The notes: a model not told the origin generated them from the sequence alone. 64,000 bases of DNA from Chlorobium sp. N1 (GCF_004332115.1 NZ_SJPA01000005.1:1-64000); one strand, 5' to 3'. Positions 39,916-49,093 are shown, counted from the stretch's first letter. Made by a program: numbers and translations.

Positions 39916-40898
39916 AGGGCCGCAGGCAGGCATTCCCCGGAGACGAGCCGGCAGACGTCCAGATCCATCTCCACCGGCGCTACCACAGCGTGATGGAGTC
40001 GTGCAGGGATCTGCAGCCGCTCGTGACGGCAGTCGTCCACCCTGTAGACCGGGCTGCGCTGGAAGCCGCACGCGACGCCGCCGATGAAGGACTGATCACG
40101 CCGGTGCTCGTCGGCCCCCGGGGGAGGATCAGGGGGGCGGCCGAAGCCTGCGGAATCGACATATCGCAGTGGCGCATGGTAGACGCCCGCCACAGCCACG
40201 AAGCCGCCGACCTGGCCGTAAAACTCGCCGCGGCCCGGGAGGCCGGTGCCATCATGAAGGGATCGCTGCATACTGACGAGCTGCTGCAGCCGATCGTCGC
40301 CCGCTCTTCTCCGCTGCGCACCGAGCGGCGGCTTTCGCATGCCTACGCGATGGACACGGCCGGTTACCATAAGTGGCTGCTCGTCACCGACGCCGTCGTC
40401 AACATCGCCCCGGACCTCGAGGCGAAGGCGGATATCGTGCGCAACGCTGTCGATCTCTGGAGGGCCTTCAGCGGAAGCCGCGAACCGGCGAAGGTCGCCG
40501 TACTCGCGGCCATCGAATTCGTCAACCCGAGGATGGCGGCGACCATCGACGCCGCTGCGCTCTGCAAGATGGCCGACCGCGGACAGATCCAAGGCTGCAT
40601 CATCGACGGCCCGCTTGCGTTCGACAACGCCGTCAGCCGCGAGGCGGCAGAGCAGAAAGGGATCGTCTCCCCGGTCGCAGGGGATCCCGATATCCTTCTC
40701 GTGCCGGACATCGAGGCCGGAAACATCCTCGCCAAGCAGCTCACCTTCATCGACCGTGCCGATGCCGGCGGTCTCGTCATGGGAGGCGTGGTGCCCGTCA
40801 TGCTCGCAAGCCGGGCCGACAGCCTCCGCACGCGCCTGCTCTCTTGCGCGCTCGGCGTCCTTGCCGCCAGGGAGGCCGAAGGGCGGAGAGGGGAGTAG
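39912..40898 (+). CDS. Phosphate acetyl/butyryltransferase family enzyme
   Basis: This protein of about 328 residues interconverts acyl-CoA and acyl phosphate. Family features are AVVHPVDRAALEAARDAADE, VLVGPRGRI, MKGSLHTDELL, a GPLAFDNAVS motif near residue 230, and PDIEAGNILAKQL. GTG 39912 overlaps the upstream stop (GTGA) and keeps the conserved HRRYHSVMESC start; ATG 39993 is an alternative that trims it. No acetate or butyrate kinase is adjacent. Coupling with the oxidoreductase suggests that acyl-CoA from a 2-oxoacid becomes an acyl phosphate, which is inference. Confidence 0.82.
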   Translation: MKGRRQAFPGDEPADVQIHLHRRYHSVMESCRDLQPLVTAVVHPVDRAALEAARDAADEGLITPVLVGPRGRIRGAAEACGIDISQWRMVDARHSHEAADLAVKLAAAREAGAIMKGSLHTDELLQPIVARSSPLRTERRLSHAYAMDTAGYHKWLLVTDAVVNIAPDLEAKADIVRNAVDLWRAFSGSREPAKVAVLAAIEFVNPRMAATIDAAALCKMADRGQIQGCIIDGPLAFDNAVSREAAEQKGIVSPVAGDPDILLVPDIEAGNILAKQLTFIDRADAGGLVMGGVVPVMLASRADSLRTRLLSCALGVLAAREAEGRRGE

Positions 40899-40913
40899 GG
40901 GAAGCAGCCCGGC

Positions 40914-41828
40914 TCAGTGCTTCTCAGCGAGCGGCTCGCCCCTTCGGGCATACTCCTCGGCAAACTCCGCACCGAAGGCTTCGAGAGTGATTTTGCCATG
41001 GGCGGCAGGGGGGTGCTGCAGATAATCCTCGAGCATGCGGCCCAGTCGGAGGCAGCGTCCCATCTCAACAGTGTTGTCGGCGATTTCGGGGGGAAAACCA
41101 CGCTCGAGCATGCCGGCGTACAGCTCGTCGTCGGCCATGTCGACCCACCGAAGGCCGGGCATCATGACGGCGGCGCCGAGCGTACGGGCGATCGATTGGG
41201 TATCGAGACGCTCTCCGTCGATGTAGCGGATGCTCTTGAGGGTGAACTGCAAATCCTTCAGCTCCATGGAAGCCATGTTGGCGACGTCGTCGGGATGGAC
41301 GAGCGGAATGGACGCGTCCCTGCCGTAGTTGGCGGCGATGATCCCCATACTGCGGATGGTGTCGATGTCCCGGAGGAAGTTGGTGTGGAAGAACCCGGCC
41401 CTGAGATGGCGGACATGCACGCCTGAAAGGCTGTTGAGCGCCTCTTCGACATAGTGCAGCGCACCTGCCGGGCCGCATCCTTCACGGAGATGGGCGCCGA
41501 TGCTGCTGAGGTTGACCACGTATTTCACGCCGGCCCTTGTGATGGCATTGGCGTAGTTGTCGCCGACGTGCGCGATGTAGTTCTTCCAGTTGTCGGTCTG
41601 CATGTCGGGTGGCACGAGCGTGAAGAGGGCGTCGACGCCATGGCAGGCAGAGGAGAGGAACTCGAGGTCGAGGAGGCTGCCGACGGCTGCTTTTGCCCCA
41701 AGGGCCTCGATGGCGGCCCTCTTTTCAGCCCGGCGGGTGACGACGGTGACGCTGTGGCCGGTACGGACGAGTTTTGCTGCGAGCGGCCTCGACACATGGC
41801 CGAGGGATCCGGTGATGAGGTAGTTCAT
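40914..41828 (-). CDS. NmrA-like NAD(P)-binding protein
   Basis: This 304-residue Rossmann-fold protein has TGSLGHVSRPLAAKL (about residues 6-20), a variant of the GxxGxxG dinucleotide motif, and VKYVVNLSSIGAH near residue 107. Members include redox sensors and quinone or isoflavone reductases; specific function is unknown. ATG 41828 is preferred over the longer in-frame start at 41933. It converges with the phosphotransacylase gene. Confidence 0.8.
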   Translation of the reverse strand: MNYLITGSLGHVSRPLAAKLVRTGHSVTVVTRRAEKRAAIEALGAKAAVGSLLDLEFLSSACHGVDALFTLVPPDMQTDNWKNYIAHVGDNYANAITRAGVKYVVNLSSIGAHLREGCGPAGALHYVEEALNSLSGVHVRHLRAGFFHTNFLRDIDTIRSMGIIAANYGRDASIPLVHPDDVANMASMELKDLQFTLKSIRYIDGERLDTQSIARTLGAAVMMPGLRWVDMADDELYAGMLERGFPPEIADNTVEMGRCLRLGRMLEDYLQHPPAAHGKITLEAFGAEFAEEYARRGEPLAEKH

Positions 41829-42013
41829 GGGTTGTTCATGATTACGTTCCTGGAATACGCTAGAACCGATCATGAGGGATGGTGGGGCGAGGGGCACCGG
41901 GCTGCGGAGGATCGCCGCCCGGAGTACAACCAATCAAACGGCAGCGTGGGGTTAATCAATCCCTGCCGGGATCGATTTTCTTGGTAATAATTAAACATAA
42001 AAAGGAGGCCGTT

Positions 42014-42196
42014 ATGCGCGCATCAGTAACAAAAATCGGCAACTCAACAGGAGTGATCCTTCCAAAGGTTGTCGCAGAACGCCTTAAAATCAAGCTGGGC
42101 GACATGCTGATTCTGACGGAAACGCCCGAAGGCTATGCGATAACGCCATAAGACCCGGAATTCGCCGAACAGATGGAGGCTTTTCAGGCTGGCTGA
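42014..42196 (+). pseudogene. Decayed AbrB/MazE-type antitoxin gene
   Basis: An ATG with a strong AAAGGAGG ribosome site (42001-42008) starts a 45-codon frame, MRASVTKIGNSTGVILPKVV and on to GYAITP, the swapped-hairpin AbrB/MazE DNA-binding domain. TAA at 42149-42151 then stops it. The same frame continues DPEFAEQMEAF to TGA at 42194, which matches the usual YDPEFAEQMEAA continuation, with the stop exactly where Tyr is expected (TAC/TAT to TAA). So the gene has both a nonsense change and an early end. The cognate Doc/Fic- or MazF-type toxin is missing. Confidence 0.6.
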
Positions 42197-42309
42197 AAAT
42201 GAATTCGGTTCTTCGACCATGACCGATGAGAGCCCGGCATCCCAGGCTACCATTTTCGGGGGGAGATGATCGCCTCGGCGGCAGAGGCTCGTTCCGCTTT
42301 ATCCATATT

Positions 42310-42336
42310 TGTTGTATAATATAAATTATGTAAAGT
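42310..42336 (+). promoter_or_regulatory. Promoter-like sequence, copy 2 of a 27-bp repeat
   Basis: The block begins TTGTTGTATAATATAAA and ends TTATGTAAAG, with 25 of 27 positions identical to 6103-6129. It has a perfect TATAAT, but no intact gene follows within 200 bp. It lies 114 bp past the decayed antitoxin. Confidence 0.45.
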
Positions 42337-42502
42337 AAGCACTTCACAAAAAGGTCTCAAAGCGAACCAGTGATGCCGGAATATTGTGCCATATCGTTCT
42401 TTTCAGGATCGACGACGACCATACCGCAACGATGCCAGCAATACGCAACCAGCGCGAAGATGACTGGCACACCTCTCCTTAAACCATTGCAGTGTGACGA
42501 TC

Positions 42503-42539
42503 GGGGCCGCCTTGAGGGTCTTCTGGTCAAGGCGGCCCC
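42503..42539 (-). terminator. 13-bp perfect hairpin after the 42550 gene
   Basis: The stem pairs 42503-42515 with 42527-42539 around an 11-base loop, 10 bp past the stop of the minus-strand gene. A T tract is lacking, so it may act with Rho or as an mRNA 3' stabiliser. Confidence 0.55.
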
Positions 42540-42549
42540 TCGACTCGTT

Positions 42550-43449
42550 CTATTCAGTCAGAGAGCGCATCATGTCCTTGATGTCGCCCGGCGTGCTCAT
42601 GATCTTCATGAAGGTTCCCATCGAGAGGTCGGGCCAGCTGAGCGCGATGCGGTAGCGTCCCGGAAGCATCGTGACCGTGTCCCCCTGGAGAATCATCTCG
42701 TAGGGCATTGCCGCGATATGCCCTTCTCCGATCTTCGGCAGGAACATCCCTTCACCCTCCTCGGGATCTAAGAGGGCGATCCCGAAAACTGCGGTCTTCT
42801 CGGCGGGATAGACCAGGCGGTACACCTCGCGGGCGTGGACGGAGTTCTCTTTCAGATGCGCACTGATTGTTGCAACTCCCGCCTCGAACGACTCGTAGGT
42901 GTTCAGCTCTTCGGGATCGTCGAAATTCGGCATCATGAACTTGTACCGGTACTTCCAGAGCTTTTCGGCCCGGATGCCGCCGCCGAACCCTGCGAATTCA
43001 CTTCCCAGCGTCCCCAGTGCGGCTTTCAGGTCCGTCGTGACCTTGTCGAGCACCCTGCCTTGCTTCGTCGCCTCTTTTCTGAGGTAGGCGTTGAAGATGT
43101 ATGGTGGGTTGAGGTAGCTCACCGTGACGCCGTTGGTCTTTTTTACGAGGCCGACCTTCAGGACCGCGGCAAGGGCTCCGCGATCCTGAACCTTCACGGC
43201 TGCGGCTTTGAGGTCGCCGCGCGTAAAGGCGATGACGCAAAGGCCGGGATTGTTTTCAGGGTTGTACGTGCCGAGGATCTCGAAGCCTCCGGTTTTCAGG
43301 GCCTCCGTCACCTTTCCTGCGACGGCGTCGACGGAACCGGCCGCCACGCCGACACGGATGTACGGAGGGATCTCTGCTCCGTGCTCATCGGCACGAAGCG
43401 GTGAAACGGCAATGAGGAGAAGGACGAGAATGGTCAGGAAGTGTTTCAT
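42550..43449 (-). CDS. Predicted periplasmic protein, function unknown
   Basis: This 299-residue protein has a clear signal peptide (hydrophobic residues 4-18, cleavage near RADEHG). The C-terminal 90 residues (from GKIGEGHIA-type positions to MSTPGDIKDMM) vaguely recall DUF302-like proteins, but this is not secure. The start ATG 43449 directly precedes the signal peptide; the extension to 43518 is not protein-like. It appears monocistronic, with its own hairpin downstream and a gap of about 110 bp to the ABC exporter genes. Confidence 0.7.
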   Translation of the reverse strand: MKHFLTILVLLLIAVSPLRADEHGAEIPPYIRVGVAAGSVDAVAGKVTEALKTGGFEILGTYNPENNPGLCVIAFTRGDLKAAAVKVQDRGALAAVLKVGLVKKTNGVTVSYLNPPYIFNAYLRKEATKQGRVLDKVTTDLKAALGTLGSEFAGFGGGIRAEKLWKYRYKFMMPNFDDPEELNTYESFEAGVATISAHLKENSVHAREVYRLVYPAEKTAVFGIALLDPEEGEGMFLPKIGEGHIAAMPYEMILQGDTVTMLPGRYRIALSWPDLSMGTFMKIMSTPGDIKDMMRSLTE

Positions 43450-43561
43450 GCTGCTGGAGTTGGATTGCGTTGGAAAGTGAGGGCACGCCATGCGCGGCTT
43501 CCAATCGGATATTAACAATCGTTAATACGATATCCAAAAACATTCAGCCCTCCGCTCCTGT

Positions 43562-44707
43562 TCAGTCGGAGACTTTTCGGTAGCGGTTTACGGCAAGGGC
43601 CAGCATGAGTACGGCGTCAGCGGTGAGGATGAGGAGCGGCGAGCTGATCTCGGCGAGCCCCGCCCCCTTCAGCATCACGCGGCGCATGATGTCGACGAAG
43701 TGCCGGACAGGGTTTGCCATGGTGAGGTTCTGCGCCCAGTGCGGCATGCTTTCGATCGAGGTGAAGAGCCCGCTCATCAGCGTGAAGATCACCATGAAGA
43801 ACCAGGCGATGAACATCGCCTGCTGCTGGGAGTCGGTGAGGGTGGAGATGAGCAGGCCCATGCCGAGAACGACGAGCATGTAGATGGCGGCGACGAGGTA
43901 GACGACCGCGTAGCTGCCGAGCATCGGGACATGGAATCCCAGGCGGGCAATCACGAGCCCCAGGGTAAGCTCGCCGAGCCCGATGATCCAGAACGGCAGG
44001 AGTTTTCCGGTGATGAACTGGTAGCGGCGCATCGGGGTGACGTTGATCTGGTCGATGGTGCCGATCTCCTTTTCGCGAACGACGTTCATTCCGGAAAGGA
44101 AGAGCCCAACCAGGGTCACCAGCACCACGAGGATGCCCGGCACCATGTAATCGGAATAAACGAGTTCGGGATTGTACCAGGCCGACGATTTCACCACGAT
44201 CTCCCCTACCCCGCTATGGGAGAGGCCGTTGGGGAGCACTGAGGAAAGGGTTCGGTTGAACGAGCGCACGATGTCGTTCGAGTAGGCCTGGATGACTCCG
44301 GCCGAGAATCCGTCTTCGGCATTGATGACGAGCTGCACCTTCGCCTCACCCCTCGTCATGAGCTCTTTTTCGAAATCCCTGGGGATGACGAGCGAGACGT
44401 TGGCCTGCCCGGCAACGAGCCGTTCGACGCTCTTGCGCTCGGAAAAGGACTCTCCGGTGAGATTGAACCACCCCGAGCCGGTGAACTGCTCGGCAAGACG
44501 GGCGGAGAGGGCCGTGCGGTCCATGTCCTGGAGGTGGAACGGCACGTTACGGACGTCGAACGTCGCGGCGTTCGAGAGGATCACCAGCTGGATGAAGGGC
44601 ATGATGAAGATGATCGGAAGCATCCCGCGGTTGCGGAAGATCTGCAGGAACTCCTTCTGGAGAAGATAGCCGATCACCTTCAGCCCTCTGCGCATGTCTC
44701 CAATCAT
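43562..44707 (-). CDS. ABC-2-type exporter permease (YbhR-like)
   Basis: This 381-residue membrane protein has one N-terminal segment (about residues 28-46), a large extracytoplasmic domain, and five C-terminal segments from about residue 185. TNVVREKEIGTIDQINVTPM-like sequence (residues about 218-237) is the amphipathic coupling helix of ABC2 permeases. It is the last gene of a tetR-hlyD-ABC-ABC-permease-permease operon matching the YbhGFSR/YhiI-type layout. Confidence 0.88.
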   Translation of the reverse strand: MIGDMRRGLKVIGYLLQKEFLQIFRNRGMLPIIFIMPFIQLVILSNAATFDVRNVPFHLQDMDRTALSARLAEQFTGSGWFNLTGESFSERKSVERLVAGQANVSLVIPRDFEKELMTRGEAKVQLVINAEDGFSAGVIQAYSNDIVRSFNRTLSSVLPNGLSHSGVGEIVVKSSAWYNPELVYSDYMVPGILVVLVTLVGLFLSGMNVVREKEIGTIDQINVTPMRRYQFITGKLLPFWIIGLGELTLGLVIARLGFHVPMLGSYAVVYLVAAIYMLVVLGMGLLISTLTDSQQQAMFIAWFFMVIFTLMSGLFTSIESMPHWAQNLTMANPVRHFVDIMRRVMLKGAGLAEISSPLLILTADAVLMLALAVNRYRKVSD

Positions 44708-44737
44708 CGTTTCATCTCTTTTGCGGGTTTTTGGGCC

Positions 44738-45865
44738 TCAGTCGAGCCGTTCCCTGAATTTGCGTACGCTGGCTCCGAGAAGGACTGCCGTCATCACGAC
44801 GAGGACGAGCGTCTCTTTCCAGAGATACTCGAACCCCGCACCTTTCAGCATGATGGCCCGTACGATCACCAGGTACCACCTGGCGGGTATGATGTTGCTG
44901 ATCAGCTGCAGCGGCAGCGGCATGCTCTCCACCGGAAAGATGAAGCCCGAGAGCAGGACCGTCGGCAGGAGAAGTCCCCCGAGCGAGATCATCATGGCGA
45001 CCTGCTGCGAACCGGTCATGGTGGAAATGAAGATCCCGAGGGAGAGGGCCGTCATGATGAAGAGCAGCGACTCCATCAGCAGCAGGAGGTGGCTTCCGCG
45101 GCAGGGGACGCCGAAGACAAGCGAGGCGATGAGGACGATGCTGACGACGTTGACGAACGAAAGGATGAAGTACGGCACCACCTTGCCGACGATGATCTGC
45201 ATCGGCTTCAATTGCGAGACGAGAAGCACCTCCATCGTTCCGCTCTCCTTTTCGCGGGTGATGCTGATCGAGGTCATGAGCGAGGAGACGAGCATCAGGA
45301 TCAGGGCCATCAGGCCGGGCACGAAGAGGTAGACGCTCTTCAGCGCCGGGTTGAAGAGCATGAGCGGTTCGACCATGACCCCCCTTCCCCCGCTGCCCGA
45401 AGGAGTCCTCCGCCCGAGATAGTCGCCGACGACCTGGGCGGTATAGCCGGTGATGATGCGTGAAACGTTCGGATCGGATCCGTCCGTGATGATCTGGAGC
45501 TCGGCCTTGCCGTCCTTCTCCAGCCGATCACCGAATCCCGGCTCGAAGACGATTGCTTCATCGAGCGCCCCTCGCTCGAAAAGCGGGGCGATGGCCGAGG
45601 GCGCATCGGGCTCGCCGGCCAGGACGAAGGTGCCGCTGGAAAGCAGTTCGTCGGTTACGGCCTCGCTGACGCTGTCGTGCGAGAGGTCGCAGACGGCGAG
45701 CTTCACTTCGTTGATCTCGTTGCGTATGGCGTAACCGAAAAGGAGCAGCTGGATGACGGGCATGCCGAAAAGGATGGCCGCGGTGCGCCGGTCACGGAAG
45801 ATATGAAGGAACTCCTTGCCCACGAACCCCCTGAAGCTCCTGGAAAGCGAGAATCTCTTCTTCAT
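44738..45865 (-). CDS. ABC-2-type exporter permease (YbhS-like)
   Basis: This 375-residue paralogue of the next permease has an N-terminal segment near residues 28-48, an external domain, and five C-terminal segments; SITREKESGTMEVLLVSQL lies at the coupling position near residue 210. The two permeases should form a heterodimer. It overlaps the upstream ATPase gene by 4 bp. Confidence 0.88.
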   Translation of the reverse strand: MKKRFSLSRSFRGFVGKEFLHIFRDRRTAAILFGMPVIQLLLFGYAIRNEINEVKLAVCDLSHDSVSEAVTDELLSSGTFVLAGEPDAPSAIAPLFERGALDEAIVFEPGFGDRLEKDGKAELQIITDGSDPNVSRIITGYTAQVVGDYLGRRTPSGSGGRGVMVEPLMLFNPALKSVYLFVPGLMALILMLVSSLMTSISITREKESGTMEVLLVSQLKPMQIIVGKVVPYFILSFVNVVSIVLIASLVFGVPCRGSHLLLLMESLLFIMTALSLGIFISTMTGSQQVAMMISLGGLLLPTVLLSGFIFPVESMPLPLQLISNIIPARWYLVIVRAIMLKGAGFEYLWKETLVLVVMTAVLLGASVRKFRERLD

Positions 45866-46605
45866 ATACCCTCCTTCGCCCGGGGACGGGCAAGGCGGAT
45901 GAAGAGCTCATCCATGCTTCCGACCCCGAACTCGGCCTGCAGCGCAGCGGGGGTGCCGAGGGCGGCGATCCGGCCGTCGACCATGATGGAGATCCTGTCG
46001 CAGTATTCGGCCTCATCCATGTAATGGGTGGTTACGAAAACGGTCAGCCCCCGTGCTGCGGCTTCGTAGATCATCTCCCAGAAGCGGCGGCGGGTCAGGG
46101 GGTCGACCCCGCCGGTCGGCTCGTCGAGAAAAACGATTTTCGGCTCATGCATCACCGCGACCGAGAAGGCGAGCTTCTGCTTCCATCCGAGCGGGAGCGA
46201 GCCGAGACGGTTTCCGGCGACGGGGCCGAGGCCGAGGCTCTCGATGAGAAAACGGCCCTTCTCGGCGATCTCCCGCCGGCCGAGCCCGTAGATGCCGCCG
46301 AAAAAGCGGATGTTTTCCATCGGAGTCAGGTCGTCGTAAAGGGAAAACCGCTGGCTCATGTAGCCGATGTTCCGCTTGATCTTCTCAGCCTCCCTGTAGA
46401 CGTCGAACCCCGCTACGGAGGCCTTGCCGCCGGATGGCGAGAGCAGGCCCGTCAGCATCTTGATGGCGGTCGTTTTCCCGGCACCGTTGGCTCCGAGAAA
46501 GCCGAACACTTCGCCCTCGGCGACGCAAAAGGAGATGGCATCGACCGCCCGGAACTCTCCGAACGTTTTCGTCAGTCCTTCGGCTCTGATTACCCCTTCA
46601 TTCAT
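45862..46605 (-). CDS. ABC exporter ATP-binding protein, second ATPase (YbhF C-half-like)
   Basis: This 247-residue ATPase has Walker A GANGAGKTT (about residues 39-47), Walker B KIVFLDEPTGGVD (about 158-170) and a switch His in VTTHYMDEA. The signature is degenerate, LPLGWKQKL instead of LSGGQ. In E. coli YbhF the two ATPases are fused and the C-terminal half carries the same type of degenerate signature, so this corresponds to that half. It overlaps both neighbours. Confidence 0.88.
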   Translation of the reverse strand: MNEGVIRAEGLTKTFGEFRAVDAISFCVAEGEVFGFLGANGAGKTTAIKMLTGLLSPSGGKASVAGFDVYREAEKIKRNIGYMSQRFSLYDDLTPMENIRFFGGIYGLGRREIAEKGRFLIESLGLGPVAGNRLGSLPLGWKQKLAFSVAVMHEPKIVFLDEPTGGVDPLTRRRFWEMIYEAAARGLTVFVTTHYMDEAEYCDRISIMVDGRIAALGTPAALQAEFGVGSMDELFIRLARPRAKEGI

Positions 46606-47527
46606 CGCACCCTCCCTTTTCCTGCATGAGAGCCATGAAGGTATCTTCGATTCCGGGTTTCACAGGCGCAACCGAAAGATCCCTGAGCCCTTTCGACTGA
46701 AGGTAGGCCTCGATCTCGGCCGCAGAGACCTCGTCGCGCAGGTCGGCATAGTGCACCGAGCTTCCGAACGCATAAGCCGAGCGGGCATGGGGGAAGGCCC
46801 TCAACTCGGTGATCAGGCGATGTTTCTCCCTCGCGCTGACGGCCAAAAGCGGTGCCCTGAAGAGAGCGGTGACCCCCTCGGGGGTATCGACGGCAAGAAG
46901 CCTGCCCTCCTGCAGGAACGCCACACGGTCGCACCGTGTGGCTTCGTCCATATAGGGGGTCGAAACGAGGATGGTGATTCCCTGCTCCTTCAGCCGTGCA
47001 AGCATCTCCCAGAACTCTTTTCTCGAGACGGCGTCTACTCCCGTCGTGGGTTCGTCGAGCAGGAGCAGGTCGGGACGGTGCACCAGGGCGCAGGAGAGTG
47101 CGAGCTTCTGCTTCATGCCGCCCGAAAGCCTGCCCGCACGGCGCGTTCGGAACGGTTCGAGCTGGCTGTAGATGTCGCGGATCAGCTCGTAGTTCTCCTC
47201 GACGCTCGTATTGAAGACGGTGGCGAAAAAGCGAAGGTTCTCCTCGACGCTGAGATCCTCGTAAAGCGAGAACCTGCCCGGCATGTAGCCGATGCGGCTC
47301 CGGATGCTCCGGTATTCCGCAGCCGAGTCGTATCCGAGCACCTCGGCCTTTCCCCGGTCGGGCAGAAGCAGCGTGCAGAGGATGCGTATGAGCGTGGTCT
47401 TGCCTGCGCCGTCGGCCCCGATCAGGCCGAACAGTTCGCCCGTTGCGACCGAGAGGTCGATGCTGCAAAGCGCCCTGGTATCGCCGAAGGACTTTTCGAC
47501 GCCCGCTATCCTGATTGCCGGCCGCAT
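46598..47527 (-). CDS. ABC exporter ATP-binding protein, first ATPase (YbhF N-half-like)
   Basis: This 309-residue ATPase has Walker A GADGAGKTT (about 38-46), intact signature LSGGMKQKL (about 137-145) and Walker B LLLLDEPTTGVD. The switch position reads VSTPYMDEA, with Pro where His is usual. Together with the next ATPase, whose signature is degenerate but whose switch His is intact, this would give one competent and one weak site. A C-terminal extension of about 90 residues follows. It lies 4 bp after the membrane-fusion gene. Confidence 0.87.
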   Translation of the reverse strand: MRPAIRIAGVEKSFGDTRALCSIDLSVATGELFGLIGADGAGKTTLIRILCTLLLPDRGKAEVLGYDSAAEYRSIRSRIGYMPGRFSLYEDLSVEENLRFFATVFNTSVEENYELIRDIYSQLEPFRTRRAGRLSGGMKQKLALSCALVHRPDLLLLDEPTTGVDAVSRKEFWEMLARLKEQGITILVSTPYMDEATRCDRVAFLQEGRLLAVDTPEGVTALFRAPLLAVSAREKHRLITELRAFPHARSAYAFGSSVHYADLRDEVSAAEIEAYLQSKGLRDLSVAPVKPGIEDTFMALMQEKGGCDE

Positions 47528-47531
47528 TTTC

Positions 47532-48440
47532 TCAGCGCCCCTTCAGCCGGATTTCGCCGGGCATTCCGATCTTGAGGAGGCCGTCGGAATTGTCGACGAG
47601 GATTTTCACCGCATAGACCATGTTGATCCGGTCCTCACGGGTCTGGATGATCTTCGGTGTGAACTCGGCTTTCGATGAAATCCAGGTAAGGGTCCCCTCA
47701 AGGCTCTTCTCAGCCGGCTTCCGGCCGTCGAAGAGGACCTCTACCTTCTGGCCGATCCTCAGAGAGGAGAGCTGGCCTGCGCCGACGTAGGCCCTGAGGT
47801 ACATGGTGTCGAGATCGGCAATGCGGTAGAGAGGTTTTCCGTACGGCACGAGCTCTCCGGGTTCGGCGTACTTGGCAAGCACGGTCCCGTCGATGGGGCT
47901 CTTCACTGTACTCCTTGATATCTGGTCGCGGAGCTGTCCGATGCGGGCATCCATGGAGGCCAGCTGCTGGGTGATCTCGGGGTTTTTCGAGTTGACCGAT
48001 CGGATCTGGCGCCGGACCACCTTCACCTCGTTCTGGATGTCCTCGAGCTGCTTGGCAGGAGCGGCTCCGTCGGCCACGAGCCGGGTGTAGCGCTCTACGT
48101 CATGGTCGAGATTCTTCAGCTTCTGGCGGTAGACGGCCGATTCGGCGACGATCGTGGGCATCCTGGCCGCAAGCGCCTTGCGTTCGGCTTCGAGCTGCAT
48201 GAGGCTGAAATGGAGCTGCGTCGTGTCGACGAGCGCGGTCACTGCTCCCGCTTTCAGCTGCTCGCCCTCTTCAACATTGAGCTCGAGTATGCGCCCGGGG
48301 GTTTCCGAGGAGACAACCACCTCGGTCGACTCGAAATTGCCGTATGCGTCGGAAGCGCCACGGTCGGCGCAGCCTGCAAGGCCGATCGCGATGAGGAGTG
48401 CGGGCAGGGTTGCTTTTGCGATGAAGGTGTGCTGTTTCAT
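47532..48440 (-). CDS. HlyD-family membrane-fusion lipoprotein (YbhG/YhiI-like)
   Basis: This 302-residue periplasmic adaptor has a signal peptide ending in lipobox LAGC (Cys about residue 24), a lipoyl-like half (ETPGRILELNVEEGEQLKAG), a coiled-coil hairpin (about 75-165) and the second half SPIDGTVLAKYAEPGELV near residue 185. It bridges the ABC pair to an outer-membrane channel, which is not encoded here. The start overlaps the tetR stop (ATGA, 48437-48440). Confidence 0.87.
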   Translation of the reverse strand: MKQHTFIAKATLPALLIAIGLAGCADRGASDAYGNFESTEVVVSSETPGRILELNVEEGEQLKAGAVTALVDTTQLHFSLMQLEAERKALAARMPTIVAESAVYRQKLKNLDHDVERYTRLVADGAAPAKQLEDIQNEVKVVRRQIRSVNSKNPEITQQLASMDARIGQLRDQISRSTVKSPIDGTVLAKYAEPGELVPYGKPLYRIADLDTMYLRAYVGAGQLSSLRIGQKVEVLFDGRKPAEKSLEGTLTWISSKAEFTPKIIQTREDRINMVYAVKILVDNSDGLLKIGMPGEIRLKGR

Positions 48441-49054
48441 GATAGCGTGCATGGTTTGAGGATATCTTCCATCCAAACGGGAACAAGCGCCCGGCGTTCG
48501 TCGAGCGTCCGGCGATACTCCTCCTCGCCCAGAGCGGAAATGGCCTGCATGGCCCTGGCTGCGATAAAGGGGAAGGCCGAGAGGGAGAGCAGGTTGAGCA
48601 GGAACTGCATCGCATCCGTTTGACGAAACTCGCCCCGTGACGTCCCTTCGTCGAGGGCCGCCTGCAGGCCCTCGAGGTCCAGGAGATTGCCGCTGGCGAT
48701 CGTCTTCCTGAAACGGTCGGGGTTGCGGTGCATTTCATGGACGACGAATCCGGGCAGAAAGGGATGTTCAAGGACCGTATCGAAATAGGTGTCGACGAAC
48801 TCCCGGATCTTCTGCGTCAGAGGCTTTTCTGAACCAAGCGTCAGAAAGAGGGGCGGCACGAGCCGCTCGACGGCAGCAGAAAAAACGGCATCGAAGAGCC
48901 GCTCCTTGCTTCGGAAATAATAATGCAGCAGGGCTTTGTTGATGGATGCCCCGTCGGCGATATCCTGCATCTTGGCGCCATCGTATCCGTGACGGTAGAA
49001 CACCTCCTCGGCGCTTCTGAGAATCCGGTACTCCGTCTCGTTCTCTGTTGCCAT
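48437..49054 (-). CDS. TetR-family regulator of the ABC exporter
   Basis: This 205-residue protein has an N-terminal helix-turn-helix (MQDIADGASINKALLHYYF, about residues 26-44) and a helical ligand-binding domain like CecR (YbiH), which controls the ybh operon in E. coli. It is the promoter-proximal gene, so autoregulation through the palindrome at 49094-49114 is likely. The ligand is probably a drug-like compound (inference). Confidence 0.87.
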   Translation of the reverse strand: MATENETEYRILRSAEEVFYRHGYDGAKMQDIADGASINKALLHYYFRSKERLFDAVFSAAVERLVPPLFLTLGSEKPLTQKIREFVDTYFDTVLEHPFLPGFVVHEMHRNPDRFRKTIASGNLLDLEGLQAALDEGTSRGEFRQTDAMQFLLNLLSLSAFPFIAARAMQAISALGEEEYRRTLDERRALVPVWMEDILKPCTLS

Positions 49055-49093
49055 CCAGCACTCGCTTTTCTAAGATTTCCCGATGATGTTTAA

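Larger units (their letters stand above)
42197..42549. other. Gene-free segment with repeat and hairpin
   Basis: No supported gene lies in these roughly 350 bp. They hold the second copy of the 27-bp promoter-like repeat (42310-42336) and a 13-bp-stem hairpin (42503-42539). A short frame at 42370-42771 is not convincing because it runs antisense into the neighbouring gene. Confidence 0.6.

Noticed and set aside
42370-42771. 133-codon plus-strand frame after the second promoter-like repeat
   Set aside because: Its 3' half runs antisense through the signal-peptide protein gene and the hairpin at 42503, and no ribosome site or family resemblance was seen.
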